Assembly: GCA_007922195.1 (NCBI GenBank)
Contig: ML681990.1
Span: forward strand, 35,682,109-35,746,108
Source of the DNA: Podocnemis expansa
Taxonomy: Eukaryota; Chordata; Testudines; Podocnemididae
Direction of reading: 5' to 3'
Length of the DNA: 64,000 nucleotides
The translations under genes were made by a program, and so were the position numbers. How positions within the stretch are numbered: position 1 is the stretch's first letter; each line of letters opens with the position of its first letter. The notes below the pieces were generated by a model, which worked only from the letters and a program-made list of their open reading frames with translations, ran no database searches and was not told the DNA's origin. This document shows positions 22,101-32,269 of the stretch, in pieces.

Positions 22101-23090
22101 GGGTTAAGAAGGTCCTGGTTGGTAACAGAAAACCCTCCGCTAGGTCCACATGCATGGCCAAATGGAAATGGTTCTCCACTTGGTCCCGTGACAAAGGCAT
22201 AGATCCTGTCGCAGCACCAATCCATATAATTTTGGACTATCTTCTAGACCTTAGAGAAAAAGGCCTGTCGCTGTCCTCACTGAGAGTCCCCTTCGGCCCT
22301 TCATGAAACTGTAGATGGGGCCCCAGTCTTTTCAAACCCCATATCCCACAGGTTCCTGAAAGGGGTGAAAAAGCTCTTTCCCCACCCTTGTAAGCCCACC
22401 CCTCAGTGGGATCTAAACGTTGTACTTCGGGCATTAACACATCCGCCATACACACCCTTGGATTCAGCCACCCTGCTAGTTTTGTCATGGAAGGTGGCTT
22501 TCTTAGTAGCAGTCACCTCAGCTAGAAGGGTTTCAGAGTTGCGAGCTCTTTCCTCTGAACCCCCATATACAATGTTCTTCCCGGACAAGGTGGTCCTCCA
22601 TTACCATCCTTCCTTTCTACCCAAGGTGCCACCCCCTTCCTAATGAACCAAGAAATTTGCTGGCCAGTTTTCTCTCCTGACCCCCAGGTCACAGAAACCA
22701 GAGACGGTGGCACACCTTAGATGTGAGGAGAGCACTCTTAACTTGTATCTAGCATACTTGACCCTTCCGCAAGACCTCCCAGCTGTTCGTGGTGGTCGCT
22801 GAACGCATGAGAGGTCACCATTGTCCTCTCAGTGCATCTCCAAATGGATTGTAAACTGCTTAAAGACTGCTATGGAAGGTCAAACATGCCTCTTCCAGAA
22901 ACTGTGAGAGCCCACTCTGCCAGGGCTCAGGCGTCTTCTATGGCCTTCCTCGCCAAGGTCCCGATCCAAGAGGTCTGCAGGGCCACTACGTGGCCATCGA
23001 GACGTACCTTCACGACACACTAAGCCATTGTCCAACAGGCTAGAGACGATGCCTCTTTGGGCAGAGCTGTACTCAGTGTGGGTAGAGTGT
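22075..23090 (+). pseudogene. DIRS tyrosine recombinase, broken
   Basis: Three frame pieces. The N-terminal helical core-binding part is at about 22080-22306 (AKWKWFSTWSRDKGIDP, then LDYLLDLREKGLSLSSL). The first catalytic Arg region is in 22365-22643 (AVTSARRVSEL, Arg54/55). The C-terminal part is at 22832-23023 with the HxxR box (AHSARAQ, His28 and Arg31). The conserved end, where the nucleophilic Tyr is expected, instead has a TAA at 23021-23023, after which downstream family sequence (QQARDDASLGRAV) can still be read. In DIRS this enzyme inserts the circular cDNA. Two frameshifts and the missing Tyr leave no activity. Confidence 0.87.
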
Positions 23091-23126
23091 AACACCTTCT
23101 ACCATCCTTGGGTATGGCTAGCAGTC

Positions 23127-23222
23127 ACCTGTAACTGAATGATGTGATCAACGCTCAAAGGAAAATGGTTGGTTACTTACTAGTAACAGTCGTTCTTCGA
23201 GATGGGCTGCTCACATACATTC
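23127..23222 (+). repeat. DIRS internal complementary region
   Basis: The left half (cacctgtaactgaatgatgt, to about 23160) is the reverse complement of the left element end. The right half (atggttggttacttactagt, then gttcttcgagatgggc and tcacatacattcag) is the reverse complement of the right element end. The junction of the two halves near 23163 represents the joined ends of the element. This region is thought to guide ligation of the linear cDNA into a circle. Confidence 0.85.
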
Positions 23223-23321
23223 AGGCCCCTCCCACTGTCCCCGCTGCGGAGTTGGCAAAGGTATATGGAACTCGGGGGTCAGGGTCACAGTCACCCACGG
23301 TCGTGGCATGGAGGGGGCATT

Positions 23322-23440
23322 GGCTGTATGCTCTGACCTAACAGGCTAAGGCTAAAGACTTTCTGAGCTACCTTGCGCTGCGGCATGTAGACACCTGTAA
23401 CTGAATGTATGTGAGCGGCCCATCTCGAAGAAGGACGGTT
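23322..23440 (-). repeat. DIRS right inverted terminal repeat
   Basis: gcggcatgtagacacctgta followed by actgaatgtatgtgagcggc and ccatctcgaagaa is the inverse of the left repeat at 18104-18214. The outermost bases (aaccaaccatt, to about 23462) are mirrored in the internal complementary region. Confidence 0.82.
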
Positions 23441-23984
23441 ACTGGTAACTAACCAACCATTCTATCACCTCAATCCAAAAAGGTTGGGAACCACTGTTTT
23501 ATAGCATGGCTGCAAAACAGATATTACAAATAAGATTAATGCATACAGCAACTTAGAAACACTATATAGTTTCTAAACGCTAAACACATCTTCAGAAGCC
23601 TAACACTTATTTTTAACAACATTAACCTACAAGAAAATCAGTTGGTTTCCATGTATGACCTTGTCAGTGCTCAGCTGACACAGCCTTAGCAAGAGCTGGC
23701 ACTTGGTCTGCCAGCATCACAATATGACATTTAGAATTAAAGTTTTCACAGAAATCATGACACTACCCCCTTGGGTTGATATACCAACATCAACACAGCC
23801 ATCTCCCTGAACAGCATGAAGCCACTGTCAACCTGCTGAGGCTGGCTCAGTGTGTGAGTGTAGATGTTGCATAATCTATGTCAACCCAGTAGTTTTACGG
23901 CAACTATTCACAGTGGCCCAGGAGTGGAGGGAGTTCTTGTAGCTCCCTCCCCATGAGCAGCCTGTGCTGGGAGTAGTAAGCCAG

Positions 23985-24345
23985 CTGGGCCTGTCAGGTG
24001 CTGAGATCATTAGGGTCAGAAAGAGCCCTGCTTTATTGGGCAGTGGGGAGCAGCTGGCTCCTGAAGGTGCCTGGTGTATAAGTGGGCTGGAGAAGGGAAG
24101 TATTGATGGAGAGGCAGAAGGGTGGATATCCTGCAACCATTCTGCCTGAGGGCCAGGGGCCAACGGCAGCCCATCCTGTGCCTCACTGGACTTTGTGACT
24201 GGGAAATTGGGACTATCACTGTAAATAAAGGAGCATGGGTGTGGTGGTGGGAAGCGGCATGCAAATCCTCTGAAGGAGGGGGCGTTAAGTGTGCCGCCAG
24301 AGTCCTATTCTCTACAACAGGGACATGCTGGTCACAGTTGTAAAC
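23985..24345 (+). repeat. possible LTR fragment
   Basis: A GC-richer block has a TATA-like gtgtataagtgg (about 24071), an AATAAA at about 24225 and gctggtcacag near its end. This order fits an LTR, but no TG...CA ends or flanking duplication were found, and it could equally be Harbinger A sequence. Confidence 0.3.
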
Positions 24346-24536
24346 ATAACTCCTCATAAGTCATAGATACTGGGAGTTGCATCCAGTTTAAAGCCACCTA
24401 CATTTCTTAAATGCCTTTTCTTGATTGCCTACATTGGTGAGCACACCAAGAAGCTCTTCCTTGTTCTATGCAACTGCTCAATTGGCCGTGCCAGCACAAC
24501 ATCTTAGATACGCTCATTCCTGGAGTATACAGGAGG

Positions 24537-25460
24537 TATTGGATCTCTTGCACCTGTGAGAAGAAGAGGGTGTGGCAAGCACAGCTATAGACTGTATCTG
24601 AGACAGAAACATCTCAAATAGATTACAGGGGGGATGCAGGCAAAGAGGTGCAACAGGGATTGGCAGCAGCGCCATATGAAAATGAAGCAACTTCGCCACA
24701 TAGCTGGTGGTGCCTGGCAGATATGCTGTTTTCAAAATAAGCTGCATGCTATTCTTGGCAGAGATGCCACTAGCACCCTGCAGACCCTCTGGATACCTCC
24801 GAGGAGTCTGAGACAGAGACCTGCCATGAACAGTGAGGAAGAGGAGAAATCAGAGATGGTAGAGGGAAGCTCTAGCTATGCCATGAGCCAGGACCTATTC
24901 AAGTCTCCACCATGGTTAGCCAGCTCTCTCAAGTGAGCATGGATGAGCCTCATAAAGGGAAAGTGAATAAATGCACACAAGCATTTTTCCTCACAAAGTT
25001 TAAATTTAAATATGGCATTAGGCCAGCCCCCAAGTTAACAAGATAAAGTTATCAACTTTTAATGGATATACTTGTATAAGTAGTAAAGGTACAAAAGAGG
25101 GGTAAGCTGTCATCTGCTTTTATATAACTGTTAAGTTGGCGGGGGAGGTAGCACTTCGTTTACCTGGGGTTGTCCCTTGTATCTTTCTAAGAGACCTCAA
25201 AGAAATGTTCAATGAGATCCTACAAGCCTGTGCTGTATCATCACACTATGAACAAAAGGCTTGGAGGGCCAATATGACTGATGTCCTTTCTTTCCTTCTC
25301 CAGGCTAAGAGAGAGGTCCAGGGGTCCCATAAGGCCAAAGCGAGGGAAATACACCAAGACATAGTGAGACTTCTCAGGCAACAGTCAAGGAATGCAGCAC
25401 TTGGTTGACTTACTGGCCCCAAAAGTCTAGATGCTCCATTCTTTGCAGCCCTTGGAGAGT
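24537..25460 (+). pseudogene. Harbinger Myb/trihelix-like protein, broken
   Basis: The DNA-binding part is at about 24537-24740: VLDLLHL, a stop, EEEGVASTAIDCI, a stop, then CNRDWQQRHMKMKQLRH, matching the trihelix-type domain of Harbinger accessory proteins. An acidic linker follows (NSEEEEKSEMVEG, then MSQDLFKSP, 24634-24936). After a break, 25136-25408 gives the C-terminal helical part with KAWRANMTDVLSFLLQAKRE and LLRQQSRNAALG. The family member carries the transposase to DNA and into the nucleus. An AATAAA at 25735-25740 lies downstream. Several stops and a shifted frame show that it is dead. Confidence 0.7.
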
Positions 25461-25734
25461 TTGGTGATGGTTGCTGCACCCCACAATGTACCACATGGCA
25501 TCAAGAGGAGCATCCTTATCCCTATCAGTCCACACCAAGGCTGGCAAGGAAAACCACAGCTTCACACCACCACGTGTGTTTCGGTAGCCACAAAGAAATA
25601 CACCAGTGCATGGAAGTGGACAGAAATGTTTGCTGCCTTTCCAATTGTAAAGTTCCATCCCATTACTTTGTTGGAATTTTTTATTACATTGCCTGTGGGG
25701 GTTTTGTGCATTGTTCTGCATGGTTTCCCACTCA

Positions 25735-25740
25735 ATAAAG
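25735..25740 (+). promoter_or_regulatory. AATAAA poly(A) signal of Harbinger A accessory gene
   Basis: caataaagttctgtttttgg lies just past the C-terminal coding remnant and before the convergent transposase, at the position expected for the 3' end of that gene. Confidence 0.5.
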
Positions 25741-25899
25741 TTCTGTTTTTGGAGAACAAAATGATCTGTAATAGTTCACAGCACAGAATGTAGAACACAT
25801 AGCTACTCAAAACAAATAGTATTGTTAATGTCCAGTAAGCACCACATAATTCACAGCCACAGGAAAACACCCCACCATATTTATAAATGAACAGCAAGC

Positions 25900-26985
25900 A
25901 TTACACAGTTCTTAGTAGCACCCAGAGCTCCAGCTCCAGAGAATAGTCCAACACCAACTGCAACTGTGGCTGACCATTAAAATTCTCTTTCAAAGCCTCC
26001 TTCAACTGCATAGCCATCCAGTGCACTCTTCTAATGCTCAAAGGAGGGAGAAAGCCCCTCCAGCTCCAACCTGGCAAGAACTTTCCTCCCTTTTATCTCA
26101 CAGATATTATGTGGGACACAATGGGCAGTTGTAACTGTTGAGATATTTTTCTTGTGAGATCTAACCTAGTAAATGAACTGCCAGAAGTTCATCAGTCTCC
26201 TAAAATGTACATTCAGCTGTCATTCTGTACCTGGTGAGCTAGTAGTTGACTCTCTCCTTGGTGCTGTTGAGGTGGCCAAAGCACAGGAAGCTGGGCCAAA
26301 ACTGTATCCCCTAGCATCACTACTGGCATTTCAATATTGCCTGTGGGAAAGTGCCAGTCAAGAAGAAGTGGCTTTGTTTGCTGCTTCCCAAGCAGTTCTG
26401 TGATCTTACGGATGTGAGCGTCATGCACTTTCTCTTACCCCAGCCATACTACATTTGAGGAAGCACCCCTGGTGATCCACAGTGCTTGCCTAACCATAAA
26501 AAAATAGCTTTTTCTGATCATGTATTTTGTGACAAGGTGGGCTTGTGCCAAAACATGGATATGCATGTTATTGCCCCACTGCAGTTCAGAAACCCCAATG
26601 CTGCACAAATCCATCCACTGCATCTTGTATGTGGCCGAGGATCACAGCTCTCCATAATGGGAGACAATTAGTGGCCCTATATACTTGATTACAGTGTCAC
26701 CCCTCCAACTCCCACCCCCCCAGTGGATTTTCTAACTCCAAAATGATTTTGCACTGACTGGTAGAAATCTACCATTGCAAATGTTGCTCGCCACTTGCTT
26801 TTCCACTCAGTGCAGCTCTTACTTTGGGGTCCCTGCCTTAGAGGGCTGAGGTGAGCTTGGCTCACAGTTCCAGGAACGTGTCCTTTGCATCCTAAAACCC
26901 TGCAGTCACTGCTCCTCATCCCAAATCTATATTACAATGGGATTCTTCTGTTCAGTGTTTCTGGGCCCAAAAGTGATGCTCCACC
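25900..26985 (-). pseudogene. Harbinger A DDE transposase, broken
   Basis: Read on the minus strand from about 26985 down. The N-terminal part reads IWDEEQ, a stop, LQGFRMQRT, with a VEKQVAS helix block near 26800. The region of the first catalytic Asp follows (GFLNCSGAITC, near 26580), where the usual Asp is absent. Then comes KVHDAHIRKI and NIEMPVVMLGD (26213-26428), the second Asp region. The C-terminal part with the catalytic Glu is unrecognisable beyond 26200. These enzymes cut at 3-bp targets. Stops and the lost Asp rule out activity. It is convergent with the accessory gene. Confidence 0.72.
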
Positions 26986-27437
26986 ATCTGCGGTTGCTTT
27001 GTGAACACCACCTTGAACTTGAATAGTTTTTCACTCTGTCCCTTAGAAAACTGTGCTCAGAGACATTGTCATGTCCCCTATTACTGGAGTTCTTCTGTGT
27101 GTTTCCACATACAGCAGAATGGTGCATCCTATAAACAGCATTCATCAAAACAATGAAGAGCTCTGCTGGTCCTCACTTTTGTCAGAAATTGTGGACACTG
27201 AAAAGTGCTCTACAGGTTTGTGGGATTTTTTTTTAAAGGCATACAAGTTATGGGATATGAAATACAGAAAGTTGTGTGGTTGGAACTTCACCCTCACATC
27301 CACATATCCCTGGGTGAATCATTTCTATCCACAACACGTTGTGAAAATATCCCAAATTGGATTGTACCAGAGGCAACATGTGACTCACTGTAACTACATG
27401 AGGTACATTGCACTTTGCATCAACACAAGCACTCTCA

Positions 27438-27928
27438 GGCCTGGTCTACACTGCAGGGTTATTTCGGTGGTAGTTGAAAGGAGACACACAGGTTACTTAA
27501 AATAACTTGTGTTTCTCCCTTCAACTGCTTAATGCCTACTTATTGCAGTTTCTTCGGTGCACTGAGTTGAGGGGAAATGGCCTCCTTCCAACTCAGCACT
27601 ACTCCAGTTGAGGGGATGGAACAGGACTCAACAAACCATGACTCTAGGTCACCATGGTGCCCAGGGTTTGTAGTGTGGCACCTAGCTCCACTGCCGAACT
27701 GCAGCGTCAGAGCGGCCCCTGGCGCCTAAAAATGGAGCTGCTGGACTGGCATTCAGGGGATGTCATGGCATTTCAACCTTAGTTTGAAGCTGGGTGGCAA
27801 ATTTGTTGAACTGTGGGCTGGACTTACTCTGTCAACTTCCTGGTTGACTTGAGCACAAACCCCCTCAAGTCGATTGAAATGTTTGATCTGACAGTGGCAA
27901 ATTTGTTGCCATCAGTGAAGACCTGCCC
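27438..27928. mobile_element. Harbinger-type MITE, 491 bp
   Basis: The left end is GGCCTGGTCTACACTG and the right end is the inverted CAGTGAAGACCTGCCC. Both flanks are TCA (27435-27437 and 27929-27931), a 3-bp duplication as expected for PIF/Harbinger. The inside is non-coding. The right-end region (ggcaaatttgttgccatcag) is shared with the fragment at 15889. Confidence 0.72.
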
Positions 27929-28040
27929 TCAGTGGGTACCTGCAGTGCTGATGCAAGCCAACTATGCACGTACCTGGGCAACACAGAAGCTTTGGCAGCT
28001 CTCTGCCAACAAAGTGTGTAATTTGAATGTGGCCTAGGGC

Positions 28041-29295
28041 TCCTTTAAATGAGTATAAATGTAATTATGTTTATGTCCACTTTAAGGCCCTTTTATTCTG
28101 CCAAAGCAGCATGAAGAGGTCTTGGTTTTCATGAAAATCAAGATCCATCTGTGTCTTTGGGGTTAAAATGTCAAGCTAGTGTTGTATTAAGTTTTTTTGT
28201 TGTTCTGATTTTTTTTTTTTTTGTATTAAATTATTTCTTGCTTGGGTGTTTATTACAATAGGTACCGTGTACTTTTGTTACATAATATAAGCTACTAAAA
28301 CTAGATCCATTTCAAACCAGGTTTTGTCAAAAATATTTCAGTTGTGTTTTGTTTTTATGACCCAATGCTACTTTTGGATTCATGGTGTTTAGAAATGTTG
28401 TTACTCACCAAAATGTGTTTAACCATGACACTTTGCATTTTGGGTTTTTTAAAGAAAGCATAATAATATGGAATATTTCTATGTTGACATTCCAGAATAA
28501 TTTTTATCTTTATTTAAACGTATGGCACCAAGTATAGTGTATAGGAATAGGTTAGTATCTCTTTAAATAGCATGTGAGCCCTCTAGGGGCACTTACTGTG
28601 TTATATGTTTTGAAAAGCCACCAGAAACAAGTCAGAGCAGCAATATGGGTGTAGCTAGGCTTTGCGTGTTTGGATATATTTAGTAAGCACACTTATTTGG
28701 GATCCAGTTATGCTGTGTGGTTTCTTCAAATTGTTTTTGTTGTGGAAAGAGCAAATACCATAATACTGAACCAGCATGCTATGCATTTCCCAAAATGTAA
28801 CTCACAAAAAAAGTCTGTCAATTTGAGCACAATGTTTCAGTTGATCAGTTTTAATTGTTCCTGTTTGACAGACTCTCCCGCAAAAACAAAAGAAACGTTA
28901 GGCATCCCTATTATGAGATCCCACCTCAATTGTTCTTCATTTTACAGCCAATCTACCTTTGAGTTTACAACGGACCTGGATGCTTGTAGGATAACTTGGG
29001 CTTTGCAAGATGCCTGTAACAATGTTATATCTAGACACTTGTAGACCAAGGAAGCAAGCAAAGTCTAGAGCCTTGAATGGGAATCCCATCTTATTCCTGA
29101 ACTGTGAAATATTTTGGAGGGAAATCAAATTTCAGGACCTGGTTCTGGCCCATCTCCATGTAATAGATAGAAATAATAAAGTATTTAAAGATTTGAAGAA
29201 TCCATAATCCAAATACATTTAACAATGCCACACAGACTATATTTAACACATCTGTGTTTTGAGGTTATTAAGAATATGTTAATTAAACTTACTGA
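28041..29295. other. intergenic AT-rich, nothing recognised
   Basis: Contains a poly-T run at 28209-28222. A 124-codon frame at 28670-29044 has no recognisable domain, no splice context and ordinary AT-rich composition, and is not called. Confidence 0.4.
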
Positions 29296-29299
29296 GCAG

Positions 29300-29835
29300 C
29301 GATCTGGGTGTGACATTCCCCTCTCAGAATCTGGCCCAGTGTGCTACTGTGGCCCCCTGATCTTCACTACTGAAACCTGACACCCTGCTATTGCAGGTGA
29401 CCATTTATTCCTGAGGCAATTCATGCCAGCCTCCTGCATGTAATCAGTCCCAGACAGTGGGTATATGCCCTCTGGCCATGCAGGGGTGGTCCCCTAGTAG
29501 GCATCCCCAGACAGTACACCAGGTACTTCCATCCTACAGGGATCGGGGGCTTCCCCAATAGCTGTTAGGCTCATAGACTCCAGTTTTGCCATTTATCAAA
29601 GAAATGAGAGTGCCCCAGCTTTGTCTTCTCATACCCTGTAAAGTTCATATAGCTTTAGACAAAACAAACACTAGTTTACTGATTAGAACATGATTTTAAG
29701 GGAGTATATAGCAAATCAATGCACAATCATGTAATAAAGCAGTCAAGAGTTATCACAAGCAAATAAAAAATATAAAACACATCCTACCTTAATAGCATTA
29801 TTTTATCTCACTCTCTAATGTGCACACTTGATTGG
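29300..29835 (-). repeat. possible LTR-type repeat
   Basis: gtgtgacattcccctctcag begins a GC-rich stretch that ends in A-rich sequence with aaacactagtttactgatta and ataaaatataaaac. Its composition and layout resemble the LTR-type relic at 16640, read on the opposite strand. Ends and flanking duplications were not established. Confidence 0.3.
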
Positions 29836-30960
29836 TGTGTTTGCCTGTAGGAAGGAAATACTAGTAAATGAAGCGAAGATTTATGATATATAAATGCAAG
29901 GCCACTAGTGAGAGTCGGTTTAATGATGGCACCATTTTATTTGTAAATGTCTATGAATTTTACCATTTCAGGTTAGATAGTGGAAGAGTATTTTGGTCTT
30001 TTGGGGAAAATTGTGCCCTCTTGCACAAGGCAATTAAGTGGAAAACTCAACAGCTCAAAGGCCACAGAATTTCCTCTGGTAGGAGAGAGATGGGTTGTGC
30101 TCTTCCCTTGATCTTCTGGCATGGGCAAGAGCTTACCCATCCAAACTGAAAACATCCTGAATTCTGTGAGAAAATTCCAGGGATGTCAAGGCATCTATTC
30201 CAGCCCAAAACATTTGCATTAAAGGCCATTTCCTCCACACTACTTCCCATGATTCTCTCTATGGCAGCTAGTGAGCCATGCCCCCATTACTTTCCCATAC
30301 CTGTTTCAGCCAGACCTCTGTTCTATTATGGTCTAATTGCACTTGTTATGATTAAATAAATACTACATTTTGCACTGTTTACATTAAAGCACATTTACAT
30401 TAATTGTGAAGTTCTTTAGTGAGTGTACAAATGTGCAGAGTGTATGTGGGATCATGATGATTCCTCTTAAATAACAATTCTGCAGAAGCTTGGTCTTCTC
30501 CTGTTTTTTGTTACTGTTCAGAAGAGTCAGTAACATCCTTGAGGTAGCCTGAAGAGCTATTTCTAAAAGTAGTATATGTTCCCAGGGTGCATCATGCCTG
30601 TATAATACATTCACTTGCCTCTTTTTGGCTTTTAATTATCATTTCTCAGTTTTTAACAAATTCCTTTGTTTGGTCTCTCTTCTGATAACAATGTGTAGGA
30701 CATTAGTTCACTGAATGGGCTGTGTAGGGGAACAGTGAGGCATAATGTGGTTATCAGCTTTGGGCATAACCCTAATGGCAGTTTTTTTCTTTTGCTAGTC
30801 ACCGAGCTGATGATTTATCTTTGGCGTTTCTGTGCTATTTCTCTAGCTGTCATGTGAAAGAAGGAAAACCCACCTTTTCATGTGTGTCTCCAAAGTAGAC
30901 TGTAGTTTGCATTTCACTATGATTGTTAAACTTATTTGCAATCCGCTTAACACACTATAA
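29836..30960. other. intergenic, nothing recognised
   Basis: No supported gene; only short frames without motifs. Confidence 0.4.
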
Positions 30961-31283
30961 AAATAAAAACAACAAGAGTCCTGTAGCACGTTAAAGACTA
31001 AAAAATTTCTTTGGGCATAAGGTTTCATGGGCTGCAACTCACTTTGTCAGATGCATGAAGTGGAAACTACAGTTAGGAGATATAGATACACTTGCAAGGA
31101 TGAGAAAGAATAGAATGGGGTGGGCAAGTGCTAACAAAGTCAATTCAGTTAGGGTGAGTGATGTCCATTCACAATCACTGGTTAGAAACTGAGAATGTTT
31201 GAACAGGGACAATTACTTTTTGTAAAGAGAGAACCATTCCAACTTCCTAGTCGGACCCACTCTGATCATGTCAAGTTTCCATA

Positions 31284-31446
31284 TCATAGACTCATAGCAG
31301 ATAAGGGCTGGAAGGAACCTCATGGTCATCCAGTCCAGCCTCCTGCTAAAAGCAGGACCACCTCCCCTAAACCATCCCAGCCAGTGGCTTGTCCAACTGA
31401 GTCTTGAAAGTTCCAAAGATGGAGATTCCACCACCTCCCTAGGCAA
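31284..31446 (-). mobile_element. CR1 3' end inserted in the PLE
   Basis: catagactcatagcagataa, then gggctggaaggaacctcatg, and the last codons of ORF2 in inverted order (cactgcctaggg-like end at 31440). It is a very short 5'-truncated insertion. Confidence 0.85.
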
Positions 31447-31449
31447 TGA

Positions 31450-31870
31450 TTCTAGGATTTGTGTCCATTTTTTATTTTGCATAGTGACAGTCTGGTTTGA
31501 CCAACGCACATGGCAGAGGGACATTGCTGGCACGTGATGGCATATACCACATTAGTAGATGTGCAAATGAATGAACTCCTGATGGTGTTTGTGGCTGATC
31601 TGGTTGGGACTAGTGATTGTGTCACTGGAGTTGATGTGCAGGCAGAGTTGACAAGGGGGGTCTGTTGCAAGGACAGGTTCCTGGCTTAGTGTTCTTGTAC
31701 AGTGGATGGTTGCTGGTGGGTATTTGCTTCAGGCTGGGAGGCTGTCTGTAGGCAAGGATTGGCCTGCCTCCCAAGACTTGAGAAAGTGAGAGATCATCGT
31801 CTAGGATGGGTTGTAGATGGTTAATGATGTTTAGGAGAGATTTTAGTTGGGGTCTACAGGTGATGACCAA
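31450..31870 (-). pseudogene. PLE GIY-YIG endonuclease remnant
   Basis: Two overlapping minus-strand frames. The upstream one (31622-31870) has VITCRPQLKSLLNIINHLQP and an RPILAYRQPPSLKQI block leading into a Cys-rich KPGTCPCNRPPL. The second (31452-31670) has SNTIRSSFICTST, then NVVYAITCQQCPSAMCVGQT, the GIY-YIG core with the spaced Cys pair that is characteristic of PLE endonucleases. In PLEs this domain nicks target DNA and follows the reverse transcriptase, which is not preserved here. The frame breaks between the pieces, so it is a dead remnant. Confidence 0.82.
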
Positions 31871-31880
31871 TGGCGTTCTG

Positions 31881-32201
31881 TTATTTTCTTTTTTCGGTCT
31901 GTCTTATAGTAATAAAAGTAATAGAACTAAGAACAAAATATGAGTAACTGATGTACAGTTTCTTCAGCATTTCAGTGTGTATGTTGTACTAATTCACCTT
32001 TATGTTTCAGATAATTTTAGACTTTTAACTGTTCCATTTAAAAAGCTCTCTCTCTATATATTTTTCCTTTTAAGTATGCATAAAGATTATATATATTTAA
32101 AAGGTGTTTCTCTAGTTTCTACAAGAGTAAATGAATGTGTGAAACTCATAAGAAATATAGATGATCTAGTAATAACAAATGCCTAAAGAGAACAATGAGA
32201 G
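31881..32201. other. intergenic AT-rich, nothing recognised
   Basis: No supported gene; AT-rich with short spurious frames only. Confidence 0.4.
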
Positions 32202-32269
32202 GCCTGATCTAGTGCTGACAGAAGTCAATGGAAGGACTTCCAATAAATTCCATAAGCACTGGATCAGGC
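32202..32269. repeat. palindromic MITE-like sauropsid repeat
   Basis: The left arm GCCTGATCTAGTGCT and the inverted right arm AGCACTGGATCAGGC agree at 14 of 15 bases. The centre carries gaagtcaatggaaggac. Similar pieces occur at 8310, 6262 and 47058. It is a short hairpin-forming dispersed repeat; its transposition mechanism is unknown to me. Confidence 0.6.

Larger units (their letters stand above)
18095..23462 (+). mobile_element. DIRS-type tyrosine-recombinase retrotransposon, nearly full length
   Basis: About 5.4 kb containing, in order, a left inverted terminal repeat, a Pro/Ser-rich gag-like frame, reverse transcriptase with RNase H, a tyrosine recombinase, an internal complementary region and a right inverted terminal repeat. 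DIRS elements replicate through a circular DNA intermediate and integrate with a tyrosine recombinase, so no target duplication is expected and none is seen. The element lies inside a hAT element. All three enzymes carry disabling changes, but the overall architecture is intact. Confidence 0.92.
17702..23496. mobile_element. hAT element split by a DIRS insertion
   Basis: The left terminus is CACTGGTTCCCA at 17702 and the right terminus is TGGGAACCACTG ending at 23496. The flanks CTTTGTAG and TTTTATAG agree at 6 of 8 bases, consistent with an aged 8-bp duplication. Own sequence is about 17702-18090 and 23463-23496. Everything between is DIRS. The left part is non-coding and rich in ccaggtgg / ggctgcag phrases. 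Confidence 0.65.
16640..23770 (-). mobile_element. probable LTR-type relic, the oldest layer of a four-layer nest
   Basis: The pieces 16640-16721, 17070-17693 and 23505-23770 read as one dispersed repeat once the insertions are removed. They contain ttactccaggtcaatttgta, cctcagatttcacaccaaag and aaggatttattaattaaaaa, then gtaagtattactttgta, continuing across the insertions into gcatggctgcaaaacagata and agattaatgcatacagcaac. I recall this combination from turtle LTR-type repeats on the opposite strand, but no TG...CA ends were fixed. Class and orientation are therefore tentative. Confidence 0.4.
23770..27437. mobile_element. decayed PIF/Harbinger transposon (copy A)
   Basis: Two convergent broken genes, a + strand Myb/trihelix-like gene and a - strand DDE transposase, meet near 25.75-25.9 kb. 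That is the usual arrangement of vertebrate Harbinger elements. Left-end sequence (gtgagtgtagatgttgcata, then gtcaacccagtagttttacgg) lies near 23860-23900, but clear terminal repeats and the 3-bp duplication were not found. Sequence at 27932-28040 may belong to the right end beyond an inserted MITE. Boundaries are approximate. Confidence 0.6.
30962..31880 (-). mobile_element. Penelope-like element with terminal repeat and coding remnant
   Basis: The terminal unit caacaagagtcctgtagcac followed by cgttaaagactaaaaaattt and ggtttcatgggctgc is at 30968-31060. It is followed by PLE non-coding sequence and, from 31450, by a minus-strand remnant of the C-terminal endonuclease. A CR1 tail interrupts at 31284-31446. 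This copy justifies assigning the many orphan 'gagtcctgtggcac' units in the window to PLEs. Confidence 0.8.

Noticed and set aside
27053..27505. Plus-strand frame of 150 codons
   Set aside because: It is antisense to the 5' region of a Harbinger transposase and crosses into a MITE.
31452..31870. GIY-YIG frames as a host nuclease gene
   Set aside because: It is adjacent to PLE terminal sequence, with a broken frame and CR1 insertion, so it is an element remnant.
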